39,251 bases of DNA from Curtobacterium sp. A7_M15. Its GTDB lineage: Bacteria > Actinomycetota > Actinomycetes > Actinomycetales > Microbacteriaceae. Positions 25,601-33,760 of the stretch are shown here, piece after piece (positions within the stretch are counted from its first letter, which is position 1; every line of letters begins with the position of its first letter). The DNA is taken from NCBI RefSeq assembly GCF_030705415.1, contig NZ_JAUZED010000022.1, forward strand, positions 1 to 39,251. Direction: 5' to 3'. Both the position numbers and the translations under genes were made by a program. The notes under the pieces were generated by a model that ran no database searches, was not told where the DNA came from, and was given only the letters and a program-made list of their open reading frames with translations.

Positions 25601-26481
25601 GCACGCCGGCCCACGCACGCCTGTCGCTCAACCAGGCGACGGTCAGGTCCGCGACGCTCGCCGAGGCGATCGACCTCGCGCGGGCAGCCGGCATCGGTGC
25701 GCTCGGCACGTGGCGGGGCCCCGTGCAGGACGTCGGGTTCAACGAGGCGGCCCGGATGATCGCCGACTCCGGCCTCCGCGTCTCGTCGCACTGCCGCGGC
25801 GGGTTCCTCACCGATCCGGACGGGCCCGCCCGCCGTGCGGCGCTGGACGACAACCGCCGCGCGATCGAGGAGACCGCGGCGCTGGCCGCCGCCGGGAGCG
25901 CGGGCTCGCGAGCCGTCCTGGTCCTCGTCGCGGGAGGCCTGCCGAGCGACTCCGTCGACCTCGTCGGCGCGCGTTCCCGGGTGGCCGAGGCGCTCGACGA
26001 GCTCGCACCCGACGCAGCGGCTGCCGGTGTGCAGCTCGCCGTCGAACCGCTGCACCCGATGTACGCGGCGGACCGGGCAGTGGTCTCGACGCTCCGACAG
26101 GCGCTCGACCTCGCGGCGCCCTTCGACCCGACGACCGTCGGGGTCGTCGTCGACACGTTCCACGTCTGGTGGGACCCCGACCTGGCCGACTCGATCCAAC
26201 GCGCCGGGCGGGAGCGTCGGATCGCCTCGTACCAGGTGAGCGACTGGCTGACGCCGATCGCCGCGGATCCCCTGCTGTCCCGGGGCGTCATGGGCGACGG
26301 CCACATCGACTTCGGTCCGGTCTCCGCACTGGTCGACGCTGCGGGCTACACCGGTGACGTCGAGGTCGAGGTCTTCAACCAGGACGTCTGGGACACCCCG
26401 GCCGCGACGGCGGTCGCACGTGTCGTCAGGGCGTTCCGCGCGCACGTGCCGGTGGCCGAGACCCTCCCGGCGCTCCGGTGA
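25597..26481 (+). CDS. Sugar phosphate isomerase/epimerase-like TIM barrel (AP endonuclease 2 fold)
   Basis: 294 aa. The xylose-isomerase-like TIM barrel is recognised by the metal-ligand pattern Glu150 (LAVEPLHPMYAADR), Asp186/His189 (VVDTFHVWW) and Glu258 (DVEVEVF), plus GDGHIDFGPV with His236. Relatives isomerise or epimerise sugars, or cleave 3-keto glycosides. GTG start overlaps the DUF993 stop (GTGA). Position between two Gfo/Idh/MocA enzymes suggests it acts on their keto-sugar product. Confidence 0.9.
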   Translation: MSTPAHARLSLNQATVRSATLAEAIDLARAAGIGALGTWRGPVQDVGFNEAARMIADSGLRVSSHCRGGFLTDPDGPARRAALDDNRRAIEETAALAAAGSAGSRAVLVLVAGGLPSDSVDLVGARSRVAEALDELAPDAAAAGVQLAVEPLHPMYAADRAVVSTLRQALDLAAPFDPTTVGVVVDTFHVWWDPDLADSIQRAGRERRIASYQVSDWLTPIAADPLLSRGVMGDGHIDFGPVSALVDAAGYTGDVEVEVFNQDVWDTPAATAVARVVRAFRAHVPVAETLPALR

Positions 26482-28475
26482 GCACGCCGGCGACGGTGGT
26501 GCTCGTCGGCGTCCGCGGCTTCGGCGCCGTGCACCTGGCCGACCTCCGCCGACTGGGAGCGTCCGGCAGGGTGCGGCTCCTCGCGCTGGTCGATCCGCTC
26601 GTCCCGCCCGGTCCTCCCGACGACGCACCGCTGTTCCCGACCCTGGGCGACGCGTTCCGGGCAGTCGGTGTCCCCGACGTCGTCGTCGCTGCCGTGCCGA
26701 TCCCGGTGCACGCGTCCGTCGCGAGCGAGGCGCTCCGCGCGGGCGCCGACGTCCTCCTCGAGAAGCCGCCGTTCGCGCGCATCTCCGACCTCGAGTCCTT
26801 GCTCGACCTGGAGCAGGCGACCGGCGGTGTGGTGCAGGTCGGCTTCCAGAGCCTGGGCTCGCACGCGCTCGACGACCTCGACGCCGACCGGTTCGGCATC
26901 GGCACGGTCCGTCACGTGCGAGCGATGGGTGCCTGGGTACGCCGCAGCGCGTACTGGGAGCGCTCCCCGTGGGCCGGGAGGCGTTCCCTGGACGGTGTCG
27001 ACGTGGTCGACGGAGTGGCCACCAACCCGCTCGCCCACGCGGTCGCCACCGCGCTCCGGATCGCCGGGTTCCGCGGAGCGGAGGACGTCGCACGGGTCGA
27101 CGTCGACGCGTACCGGGCGAACCGGATCGACGCGGACGACACGACGGCCCTCCGGATCCTGGCCGCCCGGCCCGGCGCGCACCCCACGGTCTCGGCGGCC
27201 CTGACGCTGGCCGCGTCCGGCGAGGCCGATGCGTCGCCCGTCGTCGAGGTCGTGGGAGACCTCGGCACCGTCACCTTCCGGTACACCGAGGACGAGGTCG
27301 TCGGGCCGGACGGCGTCGTCACCGGGACCGGACGCACGAACCTGCTCGAGAACCTCGTCGCCCACCGCACCACGGGGGAACCGTTGCTCGTTCCCCTGCG
27401 CTCGACGGGTGCGTTCATGCGGGTGGTCGAGGCGATCCGGACGGCCCCGGAGCCCGCGCGGATCGAGCCGCGGTTCGTCGAGGTGGTCGGTACCGGCGGC
27501 GACGCGCACCCGGTGGTGCAGGACGTGGAACGGTGGATCCGAGCGGCAGCCGACCGTGACGGCACCTTCACCGACGCCGGAGCGCCCTGGGCATCGGCCT
27601 CGCGGGACGCCCCGATCGCTCGGCTCGGCACGGGCCGGAGCGGGCCGCTCGTCACCGTGCAGGACGGCGCCGGCACGTCGCCGTCGTCGTCCCCACGGCC
27701 GTTCCTCCACCCGGTCCGCACGATGGCCGGCGTCCAGCTCACCGCGCGCCGCCCGGCGGACCACGACTGGCACCTCGGGGTGGGCTTCACCGTCCCGAAG
27801 GTCGACGGGACGAACTTCTGGGGTGGTGGGACATACGTCCGTGGTCGGGGCTACGTCGACGCGGACGACCACGGACACCAGCGACTGGACGACCTCCGGA
27901 CCACGGCCGACCGCGGGGCCGAGGCCGTCACCATGCGGCTCACCTGGGTGGGCCGCGACGGCGCCGAGATGCTCCGCGAGGTCCGGACCGCGACCGTGCG
28001 GCCGCTCGACGACACCGTGTGGCGGCTCGACCTCCGGACCGTCCTCGAGCCGGCGGGGAGCCGGGTGGTGACCCTCGGCAGCCCGGGCTCCAACGGACGC
28101 CCGCGCGCCGGGTACGGCGGGTGGTTCTGGCGTTTCCCGGAGGTCGCCGACGTCGAGGTGCGCACCGAGGACGCCGTCGGCGAGGACGCCGTGCTCGGCA
28201 CCACGGCGCCGTGGATCAGCTGGACGGCGGACTTCCGCGGGGCGCCCGGAGCCACGGGTGACGCGACGATCCTGCTCGCACCCGGTGACGACCGGACCGC
28301 CGCCGACCCCTGGTTCGTGCGGACGGCCGACTACCCGGGCATCGGCAGCGCCCTCGCGTGGGAACGGCCCGTGCGGGTGGAGCCCGGCGCACCGCTCGTC
28401 CGGTCACTCCGGGCCGTGATCGCAGACGGTCGTCACCCCGGACCGGCCCTCCGCGCCCACCTGTCGGACGGCTGA
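26478..28475 (+). CDS. Gfo/Idh/MocA oxidoreductase fused to a DUF6807 (PmoA-like) domain
   Basis: 665 aa two-part protein. Residues 1-380 form a Gfo/Idh/MocA oxidoreductase: nucleotide-binding GVRGFGAVH (11-19), and the EKP motif LLEKPPF with Glu95-Lys96-Pro97. Residues about 400-665 resemble DUF6807, once called PmoA: RPFLHPVRTMAGVQLT, DHDWHLGVGF and FWGGGTYV. The linker is Ser/Pro-rich (GTSPSSSPRP). The name PmoA does not imply methane oxidation. GTG start overlaps the previous stop. Both parts look complete, so the fusion seems genuine. It closes the operon and is probably cytoplasmic, as no signal peptide is visible. Confidence 0.9.
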   Translation: MSTPATVVLVGVRGFGAVHLADLRRLGASGRVRLLALVDPLVPPGPPDDAPLFPTLGDAFRAVGVPDVVVAAVPIPVHASVASEALRAGADVLLEKPPFARISDLESLLDLEQATGGVVQVGFQSLGSHALDDLDADRFGIGTVRHVRAMGAWVRRSAYWERSPWAGRRSLDGVDVVDGVATNPLAHAVATALRIAGFRGAEDVARVDVDAYRANRIDADDTTALRILAARPGAHPTVSAALTLAASGEADASPVVEVVGDLGTVTFRYTEDEVVGPDGVVTGTGRTNLLENLVAHRTTGEPLLVPLRSTGAFMRVVEAIRTAPEPARIEPRFVEVVGTGGDAHPVVQDVERWIRAAADRDGTFTDAGAPWASASRDAPIARLGTGRSGPLVTVQDGAGTSPSSSPRPFLHPVRTMAGVQLTARRPADHDWHLGVGFTVPKVDGTNFWGGGTYVRGRGYVDADDHGHQRLDDLRTTADRGAEAVTMRLTWVGRDGAEMLREVRTATVRPLDDTVWRLDLRTVLEPAGSRVVTLGSPGSNGRPRAGYGGWFWRFPEVADVEVRTEDAVGEDAVLGTTAPWISWTADFRGAPGATGDATILLAPGDDRTAADPWFVRTADYPGIGSALAWERPVRVEPGAPLVRSLRAVIADGRHPGPALRAHLSDG

Positions 28476-28530
28476 TCGTCGCGGTGCCGCGACGTGCGGT
28501 GGTCGTCCGCCGGGGCGGACCGGTGCCGAC

Positions 28531-28549
28531 GCGCGGTGCCGCACCGCGC
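28531..28549. terminator. Hairpin downstream of the catabolic operon
   Basis: The stem GCGCGGTG / CACCGCGC (8 bp, loop CCG) is followed by CTCC. The right arm GCACCGCGCCTCC is identical to that of the other GGGAGGCGCGGTGCC hairpins, so this looks like a decayed member of that family. Confidence 0.5.
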
Positions 28550-28577
28550 CTCCTGGGCCGCACCGGAGTACGGACGG

Positions 28578-28616
28578 CAGTGGGCGCCGGATCGCAACGC
28601 GACCCGGCGCCCACTG
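28578..28616. terminator. Bidirectional hairpin between convergent operons
   Basis: A perfect 13-bp stem CAGTGGGCGCCGG / CCGGCGCCCACTG has a 13-nt loop. It lies between the DUF6807 fusion gene and the convergent GH51 gene. Confidence 0.65.
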
Positions 28617-28655
28617 TGCTCACTCGACGCCCGCCGTAGCGTGCGCCGAGGCGTC

Positions 28656-30158
28656 TCAGCCGATCGACACGGCGGTCCAGGAGACCGGGGGCAGCTCGAT
28701 CGTGATCGTGTCGCCCTCGCGGCGGACGGTCTCGTTGGTGCGGAGGCCGACGCGCTCGGTGTCCGCCAGGTCGTTCACGGCGTGCAGGTCGTCGTCCCAG
28801 ATGCCCTCGGCGCGGACGTCACCGCCGACCGACAGCCCGGCCAGGTCGATCGTGACCGTCGTCGACTCCGACGGGTGCCGGTTCACGAGGAACACGGCTG
28901 CCCCGTCGTCGGACACCGTGGCGGCCGAGTCGACGACCGGGACCTCGCCGTACTTGCCGCCGTCGACGGTGTCGCCCGAGGACTTCACCTGCAGCGACGT
29001 GCCGTTCGCGAGCTTCGACGTCAGCGAGAACGGGAAGAACGTCGTCTGCCGCCAGGCCGGGCCGCCGGGCTCGGTCATGATCGGGCCGATGACGTTGACG
29101 AGCTGCGCGAGGCTCGCCGACGCCACGCGGTCGGCGTGGCGGAGCAGCGAGATGAGCAGGCCGCCGACCACGACCGCGTCGGCGACCGTGTAGACGTCCT
29201 CGAGCAGGCGCGGGGCGACCGGCCAGTCCTGGAGCTCGAACGTCTTCTGCTGCTCGTTCCACTTGCTGATCGACCACACGTTCCACTCGTCGAACGAGAT
29301 GTCGATGCGCTTGTCGGACTTCTTCTGCGCCTGGACGTGGTCGGCCGCGGTCGTGACGGTCTTGATGAAGTGGTCCATGTTCACGCCGGAGGCGAGGAAC
29401 GAGGCGAGGTCGTCGCCCTCCTCGTAGTAGGCGTGGGCCGAGATGTAGTCGACGTCGTCGTAGGTGTGCTCGAGGACGGTGCGCTCCCACTCGCCGAACG
29501 TCGGCATCGACGCGCCGGAGGAACCGCAGGCGACGAGCTCGAGGTCGGGCTGGATCTGCCGCATCGCCTTGGCGGTCATGGCGGCGAGCTTGCCGTAGTC
29601 GTCGGCGTTCTTGTGGCCGAGCTGCCACGGGCCGTCCATCTCGTTGCCGAGGCACCACATCTTGATGGCGAAGGGTTCCTGCCGGCCGTTCGACTTCCGG
29701 TACTCGCTGAGGGCGGTGCCGGCGTCGATGTTGGCGTACTCGAGGAGCTCGATCGCCTCCTGTGTGCCGCGCGTGCCGAGGTTGACGGCGAGCATGAGCT
29801 CCGAGCCGACCTGGTCGAGCCAGTGCTGGAACTCGTGCAGGCCGACCTCGTTCGTCTCGGTCGAGTGCCAGGCGAGGTCGAGGCGCCGCGGGCGCTGCTC
29901 GACCGGGCCGACGCCGTCCTCCCACTTGTAGCCGGAGACGAAGTTGCCGCCGGGGTACCGGATCGCCGAGACGTTCAGGTCCTTGACGAGGTCGATGACG
30001 TCCTTGCGGAAGCCGTGCTCGTCGGCGGTCTCGTGGGCGGGCTCGTGGATGCCGTCGTAGACGTGGCGTCCGAGGTGCTCGACGAACCCGCCGAACAGGC
30101 GACGTCGCACCGGCCCCACGGTGAACGCGGCGTCGAGGACGAGGTGTGTGCGGGGCAT
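28656..30158 (-). CDS. abfA: Alpha-N-arabinofuranosidase, glycoside hydrolase family 51
   Basis: 500 aa, the normal length of cytoplasmic GH51 enzymes that release L-arabinofuranose from arabino-oligosaccharides. Opening motifs are FGGFVEHLGRHVYDGIHEP and NVSAIRYPGGNFVSGYKWEDGVGP. The acid/base Glu173 lies in WCLGNEMDGPW and the nucleophile Glu291 in SFDEWNVW. The C terminus forms the usual beta domain. No signal peptide. The ATG has AAGGAG at the right spacing. It is divergent from an oligosaccharide importer, and both promoters hold the GTGAGCGCTCAC operator, so imported arabino-oligosaccharides are its likely substrate. Confidence 0.96.
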   Translation of the reverse strand: MPRTHLVLDAAFTVGPVRRRLFGGFVEHLGRHVYDGIHEPAHETADEHGFRKDVIDLVKDLNVSAIRYPGGNFVSGYKWEDGVGPVEQRPRRLDLAWHSTETNEVGLHEFQHWLDQVGSELMLAVNLGTRGTQEAIELLEYANIDAGTALSEYRKSNGRQEPFAIKMWCLGNEMDGPWQLGHKNADDYGKLAAMTAKAMRQIQPDLELVACGSSGASMPTFGEWERTVLEHTYDDVDYISAHAYYEEGDDLASFLASGVNMDHFIKTVTTAADHVQAQKKSDKRIDISFDEWNVWSISKWNEQQKTFELQDWPVAPRLLEDVYTVADAVVVGGLLISLLRHADRVASASLAQLVNVIGPIMTEPGGPAWRQTTFFPFSLTSKLANGTSLQVKSSGDTVDGGKYGEVPVVDSAATVSDDGAAVFLVNRHPSESTTVTIDLAGLSVGGDVRAEGIWDDDLHAVNDLADTERVGLRTNETVRREGDTITIELPPVSWTAVSIG

Positions 30159-30198
30159 GGATCTCCTTCGATCGTGGGGCTGCCTGCGCTCGGCGAAA

Positions 30199-30210
30199 GT
30201 GAGCGCTCAC
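30199..30210. promoter_or_regulatory. LacI-type operator before the GH51 gene
   Basis: GTGAGCGCTCAC, a perfect 12-bp palindrome. It lies 10 bp downstream of a candidate minus-strand -10 TAGCGT (30220-30225), covering the expected transcription start of the GH51 gene. Confidence 0.78.
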
Positions 30211-30320
30211 GTTCCGGAAACGCTAGCGGCTTTCCGCGCGACACGAAAGGGGGCGCCCCCGAAGATCACGGATCGGCCGTCACCCGCGCCGAAAGGGTGG
30301 CGGGCCGCCCGGACGCGCGC

Positions 30321-30336
30321 TAATGTGAGCGCTCAC
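30321..30336 (+). promoter_or_regulatory. LacI-type operator and -10 before the arabino-oligosaccharide importer
   Basis: The operator GTGAGCGCTCAC (30325-30336) overlaps a candidate -10 TAATGT (30321-30326). It has the same core as the sites at 1239-1254 and 30199-30210. The -35 region is weak (TGGCGG at 30298-30303), so the promoter call is tentative. Confidence 0.75.
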
Positions 30337-30384
30337 GGAGCACCGACCCTGCTCCGACTCGGCCCGTCCCGATGGAGTGATGCC

Positions 30385-31752
30385 ATGCCGAACCGATTCG
30401 CCGTACCCACACCGCCCCAGAGGGGCAGCGCCTTCACACGGCGCAGCCTCCTCGCCGCCGGGGCAGCCGCGGCCACCGTCCTGCCGCTCGCCGCCTGTTC
30501 CAGCCCCCTCGCCGCCGGCATCGCCGGTGCACCGCTCAACCCGGAGACCCTCGTCTTCTGGAACCTGTTCGGCGGTGGTGACGGCCTCCGCATGCAGGAG
30601 ATGGAAGCCGGCTACGCCAAGCAGCACGGCGGTTCCTCGTCCCTGCAGGCGACCACCTTCGCGTGGGGCAACCCGTACTACTCCAAGGTCACACTGGCGA
30701 CCGTCGGGAACAAGCCGCCGGACGTCGCGATCGCCCACCTCACCCGCGCGAAGCCGCTCTGGGACGGCGACCTGCTCGACCCGATCACGAGCGACGACCT
30801 GGCGAGCGTCGGCCTGAGCGCCAGCGACTTCAACCAGAAGGCCTGGACCGCGCAGAAGACCGACGGCAAGAACATCTGCGTCCCGCTCGACACGCACCCG
30901 TTCGTGCTCTTCTACAACGTTGACGTGTGCCAGAAGGCGGGCCTCATCGACAGCGACGGCAAGCTCAAGGACCTGACCGGGATCGACGCCTTCGAGAGCG
31001 CACTCGCCGCGGTCGCGAAGGTCACCGGCGGCACGGCCCTCAACGTCGCGAACGTCAGCGAGATCGCCACACCGTGGCGGTTCTTCTGGACGATGTACAA
31101 CCAGATCGACGGTGCGACGCCGTTCATCAGCGACGGCGGCTCGAAGCTCACCGTCAACGAGGACGCCTACAACAAGGTCACCGACATGACCCAGAAGTGG
31201 GTGAAGAACGGCTGGCTCAACAAGGGCCTCGACTACGCCACCGCACAGACGCTGATGTTCACCGGCAAGGCGGGCTTCTTCATGCAGGGCGAGTGGGAGA
31301 TCAGCACGGCGCAGTCGATCAAGGGCCTGAAGTTCGGCATGGCGCCGATCCCGCAGCTCTTCGACAAGCCCGCGGCGCAGGCCGACTCGCACACGTTCAT
31401 CCTGCCCAGGAAGGACCGGACCCCGGAGCAGCGCAAGGCGCACATGCTCTTCATCAAGCAGATGCTCGAGCAGAGCCTCACCTGGGCGCAGGGCGGACAC
31501 GTGCCGGCCTACCTGCCGACCTACGACAGCACCGCGTACAAGAAGCTCCAGCCACAGGCGAACTACGCCTCGGCCGCCGAGAACGCGGTGTTCGACGACC
31601 CCGCCTGGTACGGCGGATCCGGGTCGACCTTCGAGAACACGGTCGGTGCGCAGCTCGCCCTCGTCCAGCAGGGCAGCAGTTCGCCCGCGCAGGCGATGGC
31701 CGCGATCAAGTCCCAGCTCTCCACCTACCTCAACACCCCGAGCCCGCTGTAA
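30385..31752 (+). CDS. Tat-exported solute-binding lipoprotein, probable arabino-oligosaccharide importer
   Basis: 455 aa family-1 binding protein. The N terminus shows a twin-arginine signal FTRRSLLAAG and the lipobox LAAC with Cys38, so it is probably exported folded and lipid-anchored. The mature part includes LVFWNLFGGGDGLRMQEMEAGYAKQHGG and FFMQGEWEISTAQSI. The ATG has GGAG eight bases upstream. It heads an importer operon with two permeases and is divergent from GH51; shared operators imply that arabinan or arabinoxylan fragments are the ligand. Confidence 0.93.
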   Translation: MPNRFAVPTPPQRGSAFTRRSLLAAGAAAATVLPLAACSSPLAAGIAGAPLNPETLVFWNLFGGGDGLRMQEMEAGYAKQHGGSSSLQATTFAWGNPYYSKVTLATVGNKPPDVAIAHLTRAKPLWDGDLLDPITSDDLASVGLSASDFNQKAWTAQKTDGKNICVPLDTHPFVLFYNVDVCQKAGLIDSDGKLKDLTGIDAFESALAAVAKVTGGTALNVANVSEIATPWRFFWTMYNQIDGATPFISDGGSKLTVNEDAYNKVTDMTQKWVKNGWLNKGLDYATAQTLMFTGKAGFFMQGEWEISTAQSIKGLKFGMAPIPQLFDKPAAQADSHTFILPRKDRTPEQRKAHMLFIKQMLEQSLTWAQGGHVPAYLPTYDSTAYKKLQPQANYASAAENAVFDDPAWYGGSGSTFENTVGAQLALVQQGSSSPAQAMAAIKSQLSTYLNTPSPL

Positions 31753-31775
31753 GCCCGCGCGAAAGGCACGATGAC

Positions 31776-32747
31776 GTGACCACAGCACCTGTCCTCGACC
31801 GGCCGACCGACGCAGCCACGGCGCCGCGAGCTCGCCGGACCGGCTCCTTCCAGACCAGCCTCTCGCGCGGCCAGGGCCGCTCGGGGTGGCTCTTCCTCGC
31901 CCCCTTCGGCCTGTTCTACCTGGCCTTCCTGCTCGGCCCCACGATCTGGATGATCGTGTCGAGCTTCTTCAACACCTCGACCGTCCGCACCGGGCTCGGC
32001 ACCTTCGCCGGGTTCGCCAACTACGCCGAGATGCTCGGCCGCGACGACTTCTGGTCGTCGCTCTGGCACACCCTGCAGTTCACGCTCTACACGACGCCGC
32101 CGCTCGTCATCCTGGCGTTCCTCTTCGCCGTGCTGACGAACCGGATGAACCGCGGCCAGTGGTTCTTCCGCCTGGCGTTCTTCCTGCCGTTCATCCTGCC
32201 GTCGGCGACGATCTCGCTGATCTGGGTGTTCATCTTCACGCCCGCGACCGGTCTGTTCGCGTCGATCCAGTCAGCGCTCGGCCTGACCCCGGGTGCCGGC
32301 GTCCTGTCGAGCCCGAACACCGCGATGATCGGTGTCGCGATCGCCACGGTGTGGTGGACCCTCGGCTTCAACTTCGTGCTCTACCTGGCCGGCCTGCAGG
32401 AGATCCCGCGCGAACTCTACGAGGCCGCGGCCGTCGACGGTGCCTCGAACTGGCAGCAGATCAAGTCGATCACGCTGCCCCTGCTCGGTCGCACCACGAC
32501 GCTGGTCATCCTGCTGCAGATCATCGCCAGCCTGAAGATCTTCGACCAGGTCTACCTGATGACGAACGGCGGCCCGGGCATCTCGACCCAGGTCTCGCTG
32601 CAGCTCATCACCGGCGTCGGCTTCACCGACAACCGACTCGGTGCAGCATCCGCCGCGTCGGTGCTCCTGTTCATCGTGATCGTCGCGATCGCGGTCATCC
32701 GGCAGATCGTCGAGCGCGCTGCCGCCAAGCGAGAGATGGGTGCCTGA
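31776..32747 (+). CDS. Sugar ABC transporter permease (MalF-like)
   Basis: 323 aa. A hydrophilic N terminus of about 40 residues precedes the helix GWLFLAPFGLFYLAFLLGPTIWMIVSSFF; the EAA loop is ELYEAAAVDGASNWQQIKSITLPLLG. GTG 31776 has GAAAGG nine bases before it. Immediately upstream is ATG-ACG-TGA (31771-31779), whose stop overlaps this GTG. It is the second gene of the importer operon; the partner is the 32749 permease. Confidence 0.92.
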   Translation: MTTAPVLDRPTDAATAPRARRTGSFQTSLSRGQGRSGWLFLAPFGLFYLAFLLGPTIWMIVSSFFNTSTVRTGLGTFAGFANYAEMLGRDDFWSSLWHTLQFTLYTTPPLVILAFLFAVLTNRMNRGQWFFRLAFFLPFILPSATISLIWVFIFTPATGLFASIQSALGLTPGAGVLSSPNTAMIGVAIATVWWTLGFNFVLYLAGLQEIPRELYEAAAVDGASNWQQIKSITLPLLGRTTTLVILLQIIASLKIFDQVYLMTNGGPGISTQVSLQLITGVGFTDNRLGAASAASVLLFIVIVAIAVIRQIVERAAAKREMGA

Positions 32748-32748
32748 C

Positions 32749-33663
32749 GTGACCACCACCGAGAGCATCACGACCGACCGCCCGAGGCTCCGCACCGGGG
32801 TCTCCGCCGCGGCACCCGCCAACGCCGCGAAGATCGGCGTCTCCGGCAAGGGCTTCAACATCGTCGCCGGCATCGTCCTCGGCGTCTTCGCGGTCATCTG
32901 GCTCATCCCGAGCCTGTTCGCCCTGAAGACGTCCCTGTCCGACAACGGCGTCGCGGCACTCGGCGCGAACTCGATCCTGTCGAACTGGAACCCGACGCTG
33001 CACTCGTACGCGGCGCTGTTCCAGGCCGGCGACATCTGGAACTGGTACCTGGCGAGCGGCATCACGAGCCTCGTGACGACGGTCCTGACGGTGCTGTTCG
33101 CGTCGATGGCCGCGTTCGCGCTGTCCCGGCTCGTGTTCCGCGGCCGGAACGTCGCGTTCCTGCTCATCATCCTGGGCATCATGATCCCGACACAGGTCCT
33201 GATCATCCCGATCTTCCAGGAGCTCAACTCCGTCGGCCTGCTCAACACCTACTGGTCGGTGATCTTCCCGCAGGTGCCCGCCGTGATCGCGGTGTTCATC
33301 TTCAAGCAGTTCTTCGACGGCATCCCCCGGGAGCTCGAGGAGGCCGCGCGCATCGACGGCGCCGGCATGTGGAAGATCTACTGGTCGGTGATCCTGCCGC
33401 TCTCGCGTCCGGTCATCGCCGCGGTGGCGATCCTGACCTTCGTCGGGGTCTGGAACAACCTGCTGCTGCCGCTGTTCGTGCTGTCGAACCCGGACCTCAT
33501 GACGATCCCGGTCGGGCTCGCCACGGTCCAGGGCAGCTTCGGTCAGCGGTACGCGGACATCCAGGCCGGGGCGATCCTGGCGGCGCTGCCGCTGATCATC
33601 CTGTACCTGATCTTCCAGCGCCAGATCGTCGAGGGTGTGACCGGGTCCGGTCTCAAGGGCTGA
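32749..33663 (+). CDS. Carbohydrate ABC transporter permease (MalG-like)
   Basis: 304 aa. The first helix is NIVAGIVLGVFAVIWLIPSLFALKTS; the EAA loop is ELEEAARIDGAGMWKIYWSVILPLSRP. GTG 32749 was chosen because its N terminus (VTTTES) parallels that of the 31776 permease (VTTAPV); GTG 32740, three codons earlier, overlaps the previous gene and has GAGAGA close by, so it is also possible. Last gene of the operon, followed by a strong terminator. Confidence 0.92.
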   Translation: MTTTESITTDRPRLRTGVSAAAPANAAKIGVSGKGFNIVAGIVLGVFAVIWLIPSLFALKTSLSDNGVAALGANSILSNWNPTLHSYAALFQAGDIWNWYLASGITSLVTTVLTVLFASMAAFALSRLVFRGRNVAFLLIILGIMIPTQVLIIPIFQELNSVGLLNTYWSVIFPQVPAVIAVFIFKQFFDGIPRELEEAARIDGAGMWKIYWSVILPLSRPVIAAVAILTFVGVWNNLLLPLFVLSNPDLMTIPVGLATVQGSFGQRYADIQAGAILAALPLIILYLIFQRQIVEGVTGSGLKG

Positions 33664-33680
33664 CGCGACCGCGGGACGGT

Positions 33681-33716
33681 CGGGAGGCGCGGTGCCAGCG
33701 GGCACCGCGCCTCCCG
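33681..33716 (+). terminator. Terminator hairpin (GGGAGGCGCGGTGCC family, best copy)
   Basis: A perfect 16-bp stem CGGGAGGCGCGGTGCC / GGCACCGCGCCTCCCG surrounds the loop AGCG, 18 bp after the permease stop. Its left arm is identical over 16 bp to that at 39228-39243. Confidence 0.85.
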
Positions 33717-33760
33717 TTGTGTGCGGGGTGCAGGGTACGGGTGACGCGGCCGGGCGGGAT

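Noticed and set aside
26478..28475. Reading the PmoA-like domain as a methane monooxygenase subunit
   Set aside because: The domain name is historical; there are no membrane helices, no pmoCB genes, and the context is sugar metabolism.
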